In this document: positions 44,227 to 55,079 of the stretch, one piece after another
How positions within the stretch are numbered: the first letter of the stretch is position 1
How the letters are laid out: each line of letters opens with the position of its first letter
Source of the DNA: Neoceratodus forsteri
Taxonomy: Eukaryota > Chordata > Ceratodontiformes > Ceratodontidae
Assembly: GCA_016271365.2 (NCBI GenBank)
Contig: CM057452.1
Span: forward strand, 1,245,485,001-1,245,549,000
Length of the DNA: 64,000 bases
Direction: 5' to 3'
The notes under the pieces: generated by a model
What the model was told of the DNA's origin: nothing
Databases searched by the model: none
What the model saw: only the letters and a program-made list of their open reading frames with translations
Translations under genes and position numbers: made by a program

Positions 44227-44744
44227 CTTTTTGGAGGGAGTCTGACCCCTCTCTTATCATCGGATCCATCCACCCACCACCCATATGCCAAGGGGTACCC
44301 CAGGGTGGGGCTGGCAAGGGTGATTCCCACTCTCAATGGACATTGTGTGCAAGCCTCGATTTACCACCTGGGTTGGGGCCATGAGAGCTGGACCCCTCCA
44401 TGGAGGGCATTTTAGGCAGTGAAATGCAGAGCGAAATGGGCCATCATGCCAGGTGGCCAGCATTTTGCTGCTTTTTGCTGCCCCAGGGGCTGGGATGTGC
44501 AATGACATCCAGTGTCTTCCCCGCCCCCCTGATATACTGGTGCCGGTAGCAGCGGTGCCCCCAGCCTCTGCCAGGGGTTTGTTAAGCACTGGACAATCTT
44601 CCCCTCCCCCCAAGAAGGAGAGCAGTCCCCTGGACACTCGATCTGTCTCCCTTCGGCTGGCCCTCTGACTCCTGCGTCTGTTCCAGAATCCGGGTTGTTT
44701 GTGTAGCAAGCAGAAATCTAACTGCTGCACTGGTAGGCAGGCTT
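44227..44744 (-). mobile_element. tRNA-headed SINE, copy 2
   Basis: Target-site duplication TGTCTTGTCCCCTTTC (44,211-44,226) and TGTCTTGTCTCCTTTC (44,745-44,760), 15 of 16 match. On the minus strand the head includes an A-box-like CAGTGCAGCAGTTAG and a B-box-like CCCGGATTCTGGAAC, then GAGGGCCAGCC and GGACTGCTCTCC as in the other copies. The end is a short A-rich run at 44,227-44,232. It splits the CR1 linker between IKKGDKT and the continuation. About 518 bp. Confidence 0.85.
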
Positions 44745-45499
44745 TGTCTTGTCTCCTTTCTTAATTGACTGTGCTAAACCTTCCTCAGTCTGTGCCTTTG
44801 CTCTCCTTACTGCCTTTCCCACTTCTCTTAGACACTCTAGGTACTCCTCCCTGTCCTCCTCCCCTTGAGTCTCCTATATTTGCTGAACCCTGCCCTTTTT
44901 TCCCTGATCTTTTCTGCCACCTCTCTCGAGAACCACAGTGGTTTTCTCCTTCTTTTGCCTTTGGATACCATTCTGATGCATTGGTTTATTACTTCCAGTA
45001 AGGCTTCCTTTAGATGCTCCCACTGTTCTTCCACTCCCCCTCCTTCTCCCATTCTCTCCACGGCTCTTTTGATACCCTTCCCCATTTCAGTGAAATTAGC
45101 ATTTTTGAAATCAAAAAAGTGTTCTAGTATGTCTTGAATGAGTCTCTGTCCCTATGCTGAACCACACAATGTTGTGATCGCCAGATCCCAGTTGCCCTTC
45201 TAACAGGACATTTGTGATTTTATCCCCATTGGTCATTACCAGATACAAAATTGCCCTGTCTCCTGTGGGTTCAAGAACAAGCTGCCTGAGTCCATTCTCC
45301 TGAAGAGAATCAAGGATGCCTCTGCTTCTGGCTGAAGCAGCTACACTGATGTTCCATTCCACATCTGGCATATTGAAATCCCGCATCAGTAGAATTTTAC
45401 TTTTAATTGCCATCTCGTGTATTTCCTCCACCAGCTGCCTGTCCAGTTCCTCTCCCTTGTCCTGGAGGCTTTGGCACACTCTTTTTCTCTGACACAGCA

Positions 45500-46401
45500 A
45501 AGGAGTGGGAATTTGCCTTAGTCTCTGGCTCTAGCGAACACAGGGCCTGGCTTGCAGCAAAAGCAGACTCTAATGTACTCACCCCCACTGAGGGGAAACA
45601 CAGGCTGCAAGTCCCTTTATTTTTTCATCTGCAGACACTGGTAGATAGAAGGCTGTGACCCTGTAGTCTCGGCTCTCAGGCAGAATACTTCAAACTCTCT
45701 CTTTCAGGCTGGCAATCTCTCTGTCCAGGCTGCAGAATAACAGTCACTCCAACTTGCAGGCTGTAAAACACAAAACTCCACTAGGAGCCACAGATTCAAG
45801 TCTCCCCTTGGGTACCTCTCACAGACTTCCATTCTTTTCCCAGGGGCTTTCTGTTTCTCCAGGTGCTCTGCAGCTTGGGGCCAGACAAGGCTTTTGGACA
45901 AACAGGCAGGCCTTTAGGGCCAGCAAGCCCGTAGCAGTCTTGCTCCTCTCCACACTCTCTGACTGAGCTCTTCAGACTGTCCCTTTGCGGGCAAACATAC
46001 CTTTAAATCCTTTTTTCATTCCCTTGTTCTGATTGGCTACAGAAGTTGTCAAAGAGAAAAAAATAATATTTATTGGGTTGACTCAATGCCCTATTGGTTG
46101 CTCTTTTGGGTGCCAAAAAAATGTCCTTCCCTTTTCTCCCAAAAGTCCTATGGACTCCCATAAGTCCCTCTGCAAAATCCTGTATCCTGATTGGCTTAGG
46201 CAGGGGTTAATGGCTGACAATGTGGCTGCAGTACACACAGTCTCTTTAGGGTCCCAAACATTCAAAGTCCCTAGCACTGAGCCATTTAAATCTTATTGTT
46301 TATTTACCCCACAGCTCTGTAGCAGCCTTCATACTTTGTCATCTGGCTGCAAAGTCACCCCTTAAGTACTTGCCCCTGCTTGTGATGCCTGTCATTATAC
46401 A
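45500..46401 (-). repeat. Possible LTR (minus strand)
   Basis: On the minus strand a purine run GGGGGGAC (46,409-46,402) is followed by TGTATAATGACAGGC (46,401 down), as a polypurine tract followed by an LTR start would be. An AATAAA-like polyadenylation signal in minus orientation occurs near 45,618-45,625. I find no second LTR or coding region, so it may be a solo or decayed LTR. The 3' limit is set only by the CR1 start at about 45,490. Confidence 0.35.
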
Positions 46402-46879
46402 GTCCCCCCAGGCAGCAGGCAGAGAGCTTGGTGATATTCATAGGCCCTCATTAAAATTCACAGCCAGTCCAAAGTGCTCATTGGCACTTTTTAAATAAAC
46501 ACTTATTGTCTCCTCACCCACCTCCCTCATGTCTCTGGCCCCCGACTAACTGATTTTGGGGACTAGGAGCACAATGGGAGCTTTAGTTTTGCTGCAGTGC
46601 CAGCACAAAAATGATACTGTGTTACTGTGCATGCGTGGACCGCCAGCACGCACATTCATGTAGCTGCAGTGTGGCAGTTCTGCGTCTTCACTCCTCCAGT
46701 CTCTCTTGGAAGGAAAATGTATTGAAGGGCCAGATGGAGATTTGGAGGCACAAAAAGGACCAGGGGCTGGTGGTGTTGAGCAGCAGTGAAATGGGAGGCA
46801 AATAATGTAAGCACTATGGAATTGGGGGGGTTTACATCACATCACAAATAGACTTGTGAAATAGAGGGTGGCATAAACA
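46402..46879. other. Unassigned
   Basis: If the preceding LTR is real, part of this may be the 3' internal end of the same element. No frame or motif supports more. Confidence 0.25.
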
Positions 46880-47005
46880 TGCGTCCTTGAGCGGGACATA
46901 ATTTTGTAAACTTCAGCGAGACATAGATCTGTGTTCTTAAGTGAAACATACTGTACAGTACACCTGAGTAGTAGACTGGGACATAGACCTGTGTGATTAT
47001 AGAAG
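46880..47005. repeat. Degenerate minisatellite, 30-bp theme
   Basis: GCGTCCTTGAGCGGGACATA, CTTCAGCGAGACATAGATCT, TGTTCTTAAGTGAAACATAC and AGACTGGGACATAGACCTGT are imperfect repeats of the theme also seen at 40,920-40,990. Confidence 0.6.
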
Positions 47006-47052
47006 TACTGCTTATACATGCAGCACTGGCAGTATGCCCCCAGGACAGCGAC

Positions 47053-47107
47053 ACTATTACAGTGAAAACATCGATGCCGACAACATCGACGTTTTCACTG
47101 TAATAGT
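47053..47107. repeat. Strong hairpin, 17-bp perfect arms
   Basis: ACTATTACAGTGAAAAC (47,053-47,069) and GTTTTCACTGTAATAGT (47,091-47,107) are perfect inverted repeats. Inner ATCGATG and CATCGAC extend the stem after a small bulge. It might be a minimal transposon remnant or a chance short palindrome. Confidence 0.75.
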
Positions 47108-47960
47108 CCACCCAAGACCCCGGTACTCTCTCTCTCTCTCTCTCTCTCTGGGTCCTGCACCCCCTCCCTGATCCAACTCTGACTCGGAGTTAGAATTCTT
47201 TAGATCTGGGGGTGTAGGGGCAGAGCACCCCACATGGGGGTTCAGGGGGCAAGGACCCCTGATGAAAAAACAACCTGGGCTTCCAGTCAGATTTTTGTCA
47301 ACTGCAAGTTGTGGTCGACATAAATCTGTCGCTGTGATGGTGGTCGACAATTCAGTTGTTGAACTGGAATTGTAGAGCCCAGCATGGCCACTGTGATTGG
47401 CCTGGAGACTAGTCTCCCTGTCCCTACACTCTCTTTAAACAGGGGACTAGGGGGATATAAATAAAGTCCATGGCCCTAAATAGAAAGGGAAAGATGGTGA
47501 AGCAACTGGAAAATTGGAGTTGCATTTACATCAGCTGTGATGGCAGCAATGTGTCCCTTCTTTGGGCTGGAGGTAAGGTGCAGTCATGGTAATCCCAATT
47601 AGCAGGGTGAGGGAAAAGAGGAAAACATTTTAAAACCCCTTCTTGATCAACTAACATTTTCACTGGGGGTTAACAGCATTAAGTAAAAAAGAAGGAAGAT
47701 GCAGTAAGCAGGATGTCAAATCCTTTAACTACTGTGGATATATCCTTAACTGAAGGGGAATTTCACACTGCTCTATTTGTTATGAGTACCTACAACAGAC
47801 AGAACAGGGTATTTTAATTTTCATTCAGCAGCTCATCTACACAGCTTACATACAAAGTATTTAACCTAACAGAGAAATGTAAACCATTTACAATAATTTA
47901 GACATCTGAGCTTAAAAAGTGTGTTGAGACTAAAACCCAACATGGCAGAGAAATGGTTTG
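47108..47960. other. Unassigned; (CT)n microsatellite at about 47,127-47,150
   Basis: A pure CT run of about 24 bp, then mixed DNA with TGTGGTCGACATAAATCTGT and GGTGGTCGACAATTCAG words (about 47,310-47,352). No gene is supported. Confidence 0.4.
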
Positions 47961-47964
47961 TACC

Positions 47965-49489
47965 TTTAACTCAGTTCCACAAAACAATGGACAAAGCAAT
48001 GGGCCAGATGGGGTGCATCCAAGGTATTGAGGGAGTGCAGGGAAATACTGGCTGCACCTCTGAAAGTTCTATTTAACAGCTCACTGGAAACAGGGGTGGT
48101 TCTGGAGGACTGCAGGAGGGTGGATGTAGTCCCATTACACAAAAGTGATAGAAGGAAAGAGGCTGGCAATTACAGGACAGTTAGCCTGACATCAGTTGTG
48201 GGAAAGTTAATGGAATCACTGTTGAAGGAAAGGATTGTAGAATATCTTGAATCCAGTTGGTTACAAGACACGAGGCAGCATGGATTCACAAGGGGAGGTC
48301 ATGTCAAATGAATCTGATTTCTTTGACTGGATGACAATGGATTTAGATCAGAGTGGAGTGGTGGACATGGTCTATCTAGGTTTCAATAAGGCTTTCAACA
48401 CTGTTCCACACTGGAGACCAGTAAGCAAGCTGAGTAGCTTAGTAGTTGGTCCAAAGGTGGTAAAGTGGATAAGAAATTGGTTAGGGGATAGGAGACAGAG
48501 GGTGGTGGTAAATGGTGTTTCTTATGAGGAAGGGAGGGTGACCAGTGGGATGCCTCTGGGATCAATGCTGAGATGAGTCCTCTTTAATGTCTTTATAAGT
48601 CATATTGCAGAGGAGCAGGAAGCGCAGATTTGCAACTTTGCAGATGATACCAAAATAGTCAAGGGTATTTTAATCAGATTTCAATGCCAAAAAAAGTGCA
48701 AAGTAATGCACTTAGGGCACAGAAATTGAGGTGTGGAGCAGAGTACAATGAAGGGTGGAGTTGTATTGACAACCACCAAGCAGGGAAACAGACCTGAAGG
48801 GTGATTATATCGGTTACACTAAATGTGGCTAGGCAGTGTGACAAGGCAGCCGGGAGGGCTAGTGGGATGCTGGGGTGCATAGGGAGGGGTATCACCAGCA
48901 GAAAGAAGGAGGTGATGTTGTCTCTGTGTAGATCACTGGTAAGACCCCATCTAGAGTACTGTGTCCAATTCTGGAAAACACATCTCCAGAAGGACATAAA
49001 CAGAGAGGAGATAGTCCAGAGTAGGACAACTAAAATAGTTCAGGGTCTGCATCAAAAACTCTACAAGAGGAGACTAAAGGACCTCAGTACGAACACCCTG
49101 GAATAGAGAAGGGAGATGGGGATATGATAGAGACCTTTGAATACTTCATGGGGATAAATAAGGTACAGGAGGGAAGTATTTTTCAGAAGAAAAGGTGCTC
49201 AGGAATAAGGGGACATGCTATGAAGCTGGGGAGGGGTCAGTTCAGGAGAGATATGAGGAAGTATTTCTTCACTGAAAGAGTGGTGGATTCCTAGAACAGA
49301 CTTCCAGCAGAGGTGGTGGGGGCAAACACAGTGGCAGTGTTCAAGAATGCATGGGATAGGTGTAAGGGAATAAATAGTGGAAAGGAAGGGTGAGGGAGGG
49401 AGAAAGAGCTGTAGATCAGGTACAGTCTGTGGTAATAGTGTGGGTAGGGAGAAATGGGAAGAATGGATGGGCCAAGTGGTTCTTATCTA
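47965..49489 (+). mobile_element. CR1 LINE (plus strand), 5' truncated; tail continues at 51,849-51,873
   Basis: Blocks in several frames: EDCRRVDVVPLHKSDRRKEA, GNYRTVSLTSVVGKLMESLL, GVVDMVYLGFNKAFNTVP, WLGDRRQRVVVNGVSYEEG and CNFADDTKIVKG (about 48,631-48,667, FADD intact), then ARQCDKAAGRASGMLGCI, RPHLEYCVQFW and RKYFFTERVVDS-type text to about 49,360. The terminal phrase GGGCCAAGTGGTTCTTATCT stops at 49,488. Its expected continuation, CTGCCATCATGTTCTGTTTC, is found at 51,851 beyond an LTR element, so the LTR element split this CR1 in its last 40 bp. Confidence 0.9.
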
Positions 49490-50390
49490 TTTTATAAAGT
49501 GGTCCTCATATTGGTCCCTATTCACATAGGGGCAGGTAATATGCACCAGAGGCACGTTAACCACACGCTGAGTTTGGCACCTCTGGATAGTTATGCACCC
49601 GCTGGTAGTTAGTACCGGCCACCACCTGTCTGCAGCCCCCCCCTGCATGCAGATGTGCTGAGAATATTTCTGCAGACTGGGAACACATCCAATGGGATGC
49701 CTTGACCCAGTCCGCAAATGGATCACTTGTGCCCACGGGGCATGGAAAACACTGGAGGACGCGATGGGCACCTCAAGCTCTAGGCAGGAGGGTACCTGAT
49801 CAGCCACTCCCAGCACTCTATGATGATCAATGGGCTGGGGCAACATGTGGGGGGGTCTGCAGTGCCCCCACATCAGCACCACTGTTGGCAGTGGCATCCT
49901 GGGGGGGGCATATATTCCTTATGGCTGGGTGTTACCCAGCATAATGTGTGCCCCCAGCGCCCAGCACTCTGCACCTCTATGAATAGCATGGGGTGCAGGC
50001 ACACCCCCTACACACCCCCTTGCCTGCCCCAGCACATTGCTGTCCACAAGGCTGGGGGATCAGGTGCCAAGGGGCTGCATGCCCCGATTGATGAATGCGG
50101 CATGGGGCGCAATGGGTGCAAAGTGGCTACGTGCCACAGATACGCGGCGCATAGCCACTCTACACAATAGTGCATAGGGCTCATAGTAATTATTTGTTCC
50201 CAAGTTAGTGTTCACTGTTTAATAATAGAGATATTTAGAGATAGTCCCTCTAGGTGAAACCAGATACTGTATTGTCCTGTTTCCTGTGCTCATACCACTG
50301 GAATTCTGCCTGTGTGCAGAAGTTTAGCAGAGTTGATGTTAAGAATAAAGTCTGATAAGAAGCAACTGAGGTGTGTTGGTGTTTACTACA
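49490..50390 (+). repeat. 5' LTR of the gypsy-type element, interrupted
   Basis: Begins with TTATAAAGTGGTC (49,492-) as in the 3' LTR and, after a 667-bp insertion plus its 8-bp duplication, continues TTATTTGTTCCCAAGTTAGTG to GTGTTTACTACA (ends 50,390). Without the insertion it is about 226 bp, matching the 224-bp 3' LTR. AGAATAAAG (about 50,341-50,350) is a likely polyadenylation signal. Confidence 0.88.
49513..50179. mobile_element. hAT-like non-autonomous DNA element inside the 5' LTR
   Basis: Flanks CTCATATT (49,505-49,512) and CTCATAGT (50,180-50,187) form an 8-bp target duplication with one mismatch, the hAT size. Ends GGTCCCTATTCAC and (reverse complement of the right end) CCCTATGCAC form short imperfect terminal inverted repeats. 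The uninterrupted 3' LTR shows the empty site (GCATATTGCAATTG). The interior is GC-rich with no transposase frame. Confidence 0.65.
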
Positions 50391-50699
50391 TTGGTGATGA
50401 GGATGGGATAAACCATGTCCAGAATGGTGATGTTTGGAGCTATGGCAGAGTTTGATGGCACAAGTGACTGTTCCAAATAGGTGGAGCATTTGGAACATTT
50501 ATTTTAAGCTAATAACAATTATAATATGAGAACCACTTTATACCACCCCTCCTTTTCTAAAAGCAGACTACAGATTTAACCTGTCTGGTGCCCTTATGAT
50601 CCTTTTTGACCTATGGAGCACAGGTACCATTGGATTACCTCAAGGTGACACCTCTCCTTGTCCCACAGCTCCTGTAGTTAAATTCTGCTCAGAAGCCAT

Positions 50700-51500
50700 C
50701 TGTAAAACACCCCTGGATGTTTCACAGAGGCAACTGTGGTCCAGCTTAAGCAAATACTTTCTATTTCTGGGTTACCAGAAATTTTTGTGTCAGACAATGG
50801 GCACAACTTTACATCAAGGGGGTTTCAAGAATTTATGAAACACATGAAATCTGGCACATTCGGACTGCATCCTACCACCCAGCCTCTAATGGTTTAGCCA
50901 AAGGGACAGTGCAAACAGTGAATAAGGGGTTGCGGTGTTTGGGTTCAGGATCTATGCAAACACATATAGTGAGATTTTTGTTGTTATAGTGAGTTACACC
51001 ACATGCAACAACAGGGGTGTCCCTAGCGGAGCTATTGTTTGTCAGGACACTTGGCTCCCATTTGGATTTGATCCACCCAGTTTGGGGGAACCAAAGTGCT
51101 CCAGAGTCAGGTAGAAATGCGGGGGGCCAGAGGGCACAGGACAGACCTGAGTTCATTGCAAGTGGGGAAATTCTGTTTGGGTCACGAGTTTTGGAGACAC
51201 AAATTGTTGGGTGCCGGGGTGTTGAGTACACAAACAGGTCCAGTGTCCTTTAAGGTGCAACTGGCATCAGGAAAAGTGGTAAAAGACATTTGGATCATAT
51301 CCATGGGATATTGACAAACATATCCTCCCCAGTAAGGGGACTGGATGGGAATACAGAGCGGGACAGCATGGAGGATTGGGAAGTTGCACCAAGGGTACCA
51401 AGTACGACAATGGCAGTAGAATCTATTGAAGCAATGGGGAGAGGTGAGATACCCAGTAATGTTTCACAGATGGACTCTGAGCAGGATTGAGCAACGGGAG
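50700..51500 (+). pseudogene. Gypsy integrase remnant
   Basis: FVSDNGHNFTSRGFQEFMKH (about 50,788-50,847, frame-corrected by eye) contains the second catalytic Asp of the DDE triad in S-D-N-G. IRTASYHPASNGLAKGTVQT (about 50,860-50,919) has the N-G-x-A-K/E block, with the catalytic Glu changed to Lys. ATTGVSLAELLFVRTLGSHL (about 51,008-51,067) is the typical post-core block. Stops and shifts are frequent. The intact enzyme would insert the element's DNA. Confidence 0.8.
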
Positions 51501-51624
51501 TTGTTGGACAAGGAGAGGTGTCACCTCGAGGAGATCAAGTGGTGTCTGTGCTCCATAAGTCAAAAATGAACATGAGGGCACCAGGCAATTTTAAATCTAT
51601 AGTCAGGTTTTAGAAAAGCAGGGA

Positions 51625-51848
51625 TGTTATAAAGTGGTCTGCATATTGCAATTGTTATTTGTTCCCTAGTTAGTGTTCACTGTGTAATAATAATGATATT
51701 TAAAGATAGTCCCTCTAGGGGAAACCTGATACTGTATTTTCCTATGCTCAAGCCACAGGAATTCTGCCTGCATGCAGAAGTTGGGCTGAGTTGATTTTAA
51801 GAATAAAGCCTGATAACAAACAACTGAGGTGTGTTGGTGTTCTCTACA
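51625..51848 (+). repeat. 3' LTR of the gypsy-type element
   Basis: TGTTATAAAGTGG to GTGTTCTCTACA, 224 bp, with terminal TG and CA. It differs from the 5' LTR by scattered substitutions and small indels, so the insertion is old. The polyadenylation signal AATAAAG is at about 51,802. Confidence 0.9.
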
Positions 51849-52336
51849 ACCTGCCATCATGTTCTGTTTCTATATAGTATATTTATTTAGTTAGTTTTTG
51901 TTTACCTGGTGGGTGCACTAGACACAGATGTAACTAATTTCAGGCATGACATGGGAGGTTACGACACAAAAGTAATAAGGAGACAGCAAGTAACATTACA
52001 AGACAATCAGATGTGATACATAGCGAATAGGGTAGCAGGTACATAAGCATATAACATCAAATAACTAGGGCATACATGGAGTACAGGTAAAGTCACTTAA
52101 AGTTATACAAAACAAGCAATAACACAATTTAATTACAAAAGGAGGCCGAGCTGGACCCTCCTAATAAAATGGAGAGGGCAGTGAAAGTAGGGTAAGGAGG
52201 GATATTAGAGCGAGACATCAAGGGAGTGAGAGGAGGATAGGTAGTCAGGTAGAGGGGTTGGAAATCTAAAACAGGTTAGCAAGGATCTGAGGGGCAGGAG
52301 ATCTAAGATGGGTTAAAGCAGGTGCATATGACAAGG

Positions 52337-53458
52337 TCAGCAAGTAGAGTACAGTGCCTTTTTTTTGAAAATGTAATGGCTAGGCGCATCACGGACAACA
52401 AATGGTAAGGAGTTCCAGTATTTGGGAGCAGCACATGAAAAGGCACTAGTGCCTTTAACAGATTTGCATCTAGGGACTTGCAGCAGAGATAAGTCAGAGG
52501 AGCAGAGGCCATATGGGGAGGACAGGGGATTGAGCAGGGAGGCTAGAGACAAAGGAGTATTAGATCTAATTATACCATCCAATAGGGATCCTAGAGCAAG
52601 TTGTTGATTGGTGTTGGGAGAGGGCCAATTAAGGTCTGTATTTAGCTGGCAATGGTGTTTGAGCCAGGGAGATGCAGAGACATAGAGACAGATGTTATTG
52701 TAAGTAACATCCCACTTCCGGAGAGCTGCATTAGAAGCATTCATATAGATGAGAACTCCATAGTATACAGATGGAAGGAGAATGCCATGAGCAATCGCAA
52801 GTCTGGCTGAGGGTGTGACAGCATAACAGGTTTTATAGGCCACACCCAATTTGCTGTTTAACGATTTACAAATTGTCTGGACATGCAGATCAAAACTAAG
52901 AGTTGCAAAAAGAACTCCCAGATATTTGAAAGCGTTAACGGCCATGAGAGAAGAGCCATTTGCACAGGTTACGGTAAGCTGCTTGAGGCAGTCTTTCAGT
53001 TTGGGAGCCAATCCAAATAGCATAGCCTGAGTTTTGGCCATGTTGAGGACTAGCTTCTGACTAGTTAGCCAGGATTGGATTTCCTGAAAGGCAGTGGAGA
53101 GGTTATAGTTGATATCAGTCACACTACTGGTGCTAGAGTACAGGGCAAGATCGTCCATGTGGAGGATTGAGGTGCAGGGGTGGGTGCCAATTGCTAGGCA
53201 GTTAACAAAGATGGTAAAGAGCAGGGGACCCATGATAGAGCCCATGGGGACACCAGTATTGATACAGGTTTGCTCAGACAGAACATTGTTGAATTTTACC
53301 ACTTGTATTCTGTGAGATACATAGTTTTGGAACCATACCACTGATTGGGTTGAGAAATCAAGGGATAGAAGATTTTCCAGGAGGAGGGGGTGATCAACAA
53401 GATTGAAAGTTTTTGTCAGATCTATAAAGACAGCACCCATAAAGAGGCTGTCATCCAT
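52337..53458 (-). pseudogene. L2 reverse transcriptase, C-terminal 373 codons open
   Basis: The open frame begins within the palm: GAVFIDLTKTFNLVDHPLLL, GVPMGSIMGPLLFTIFVN and TSILHMDDLALYSSTSS, where H-M-D-D keeps both aspartates. LVLNMAKTQAMLFGL, NAFKYLGVLFATLSFDLHVQ and LPSVYYGVLIYMNAS follow, and the terminal block APKYWNSLPFVVRDAP. The N-terminal fingers lie upstream in broken frames, so the protein is incomplete even though this part has no stop. It is the longest L2 frame in the window and suggests comparatively recent activity. Confidence 0.88.
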
Positions 53459-54076
53459 GGCACATAGGATGTATTTGTTAATTTAACTAGGGCAGTGGAG
53501 GCGCTGTGGCCCTTATGGAACCCATGTTGGTTAGGAGATAAAAGATTATATGTGGTGAGGAAGTCAATCACTTACAGAGATATTAGTTTTTTGAGAATCT
53601 TACTCAGGACTGATAGCATTGCAATGGGTCGGTAGTTAGCAATGTCTTTTTTATCCCCTTTTTTATAGACTGGTTTGACCCTAGCAGTCTTCTATATGTC
53701 AGAGACATGACCTTGGCACAGAGATAATATGAAAATTCTGGCTAGAGGGGAGGCTATGATGGTTGCAGCCAATTTTAGGAGCCTTGGTTCTAGGCTGTCT
53801 GAGCCCACACTGGTGCTATCTAAGATTAGACCAAGTTGCTTTAGGACTTCTAGTCTGGTAATAGCCTTGAAGTAAAATGGAGGATGATCAGATTAAGAGT
53901 AAGGTAGTTCTGGGACAGAGTGGTCAGCTCTGCCATTCGGAAAGGATGCTGTACATTTTAACAGGTCAGAGAAATGCCTATTAAAGGAGTTGGCAATGGT
54001 GTAAGAGTCATTACAGTGTGCGCTGCTGAGTACCATATCATTCATGATGTGGGACTGAGTATCTCCCAGGAAGGTT

Positions 54077-54548
54077 CCCAGGAAGTTTTTTTTAAATTCT
54101 CTTTTTGCCCCGGCTTCCCCTAACCCCATGAGCGGGGTTTGCCTTGCCCCAGCTACCGACCCCCACATGCTCAGGATAGACCCCTCCCTAATGGGGCCAC
54201 CATGGCGAAGTTAGGTGGCCAGATGGGTCAGCATACTGAAGCTGGCTCATTGGTGGGGAGCCAAGAGATTTTTCTATTGTTTTTTCCCTGGGGGTGGGGA
54301 CGTGCAATGATGACCAGCGTCCGCCCGTCCCTCTTACGGCAGGTGTCAGAGCGCTTGTGGTACCTCCAGCCTCCGCTGGGGGTCCACGTTGCACCAGACA
54401 CTCGACCCCCTCCCCCTGGAGCAGGAGAGCAGTCCTATGGATGCTCAATCCTGCTCCCCCCAGCCGGCCCTCCGACACCCGGATCCATTACTAAACCCAG
54501 GTCATCGGCATCGCAGACGGCCGCCATGCCTCTGCGCCAGTGGGCCTG
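54077..54548 (-). mobile_element. tRNA-headed SINE, copy 3
   Basis: Exact 14-bp duplication CTCCCAGGAAGGTT at 54,063-54,076 and 54,549-54,562. The minus strand begins ACTGGCGCAGAGGCATGGCG (A box TGGCGCAGAGG), then a B-box-like CCTGGGTTTAGTAAT and GGAGGGCCGGCTGGGGGG, shares GGACTGCTCTCC with copy 2, and ends GCCGGGGCAAAAAG plus an A-rich run. Removing it restores the L2 phrase KTFLG-DTQSH. About 472 bp. Confidence 0.87.
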
Positions 54549-55079
54549 CTCCCAGGAAGGTTTTTGTATGTGACCAAAATATTCTGGAGTTGCCAGCTGT
54601 ATCTGAGAGCAAACCTTTGCAATAGGAACTCTTTGCCAATCTAATTTGCTGTTTACATTGGTTTCGCTGGGCTCTATAATTATTATAGTCAGATGAAATG
54701 CCAGACCATCGGAAGTGTCTCCAACTTTTATCCTGGGAATGGAGTTGAGCGAGTAAGTCTTTATGTAGCCATCTAGTTTGCTTGCCACGTACCCTTCTAA
54801 TGCAGGAAGGTGCATGTGCATCCTGAAAGGGCATGAAGCTAGACAAGAACAGGTGTAGTGCAGTTTGTGCATCACTGACCTGATAAAGAGTGGACCAGTG
54901 GATTAAGGAGACATCTTGTAGGAATTTGCTAGGGTCCAGCTTGGCATAGTTTTGAAACGTGATATACCAAGGTGGAGGAGAGAGGACTGTGGAGGGATCC
55001 CAAATGCAATAAGTAGGGTTTTGGTCACTGATTGCATCAGGTAGGGTCCCTGCTGCTGTAATCCTATGTACATGGGGAG

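Larger units (their letters stand above)
42212..45490 (-). mobile_element. CR1 LINE (minus strand), split by two SINEs
   Basis: The 3' end is at about 42,212 (AACATAGAAACACAGAAATT). Minus frames include 42,677-42,348 (MYSLEERRERGDMIEKFNYL, FFFTDRMTDAWNGLLQEVV), 43,266-43,084, 43,619-43,254 (DFSKAFGTVPHRRLINKL, GVPQGSILGPVLFNVFISDI, CLFADDTKICSRVD with intact FADD), 44,019-43,825 (FTGERILQELTKLKVDKVME), 44,236-44,024 (SSGGIVRLKGERGEY, AEILNKYFCSVFTEGG), 45,085-44,837 and 45,500-45,111 (endonuclease: ILLMRDFNMPDVEW, EGQLGSGDHN). It is 5' truncated inside the endonuclease at about 45,490. This is the longest minus-strand CR1 in the window. Confidence 0.92.
49490..51848 (+). mobile_element. Internally deleted Ty3/gypsy-type LTR retrotransposon
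   Basis: Two LTRs (49,490-50,390 and 51,625-51,848) enclose about 1.23 kb. After the 5' LTR comes TTGGTGATGAGGATGGG (50,391-50,407), a primer-binding-site-like start, and before the 3' LTR comes AAAAGCAGGGA (51,614-51,624), a polypurine tract. Only an integrase remnant is left of the coding region; gag, protease and RT are missing. Both flanks belong to the same CR1 3' end, which proves insertion. A hAT-like element lies inside the 5' LTR. Confidence 0.88.
51874..55030 (-). mobile_element. L2-clade LINE (minus strand) with long open RT frame
   Basis: The minus-strand 3' end is at about 51,874 next to a CR1 tail. The order upstream is a C-terminal and RT frame (53,458-52,337), the RT N-terminal region with losses (about 54,060-53,460: SYTIANSFNRHFSDLLKCT), and the endonuclease-RT linker (55,030-54,563: HKDLLAQLHSQDKSWRHF, YRAQRNQCKQQIRLAKSSY, SRIFWSHTKTFLG). 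A SINE splits the element at 54,077-54,548, between KTFLG and DTQSH. The endonuclease itself is missing. A (TTTA)-like terminal run on the plus strand marks the 3' end. Confidence 0.9.
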
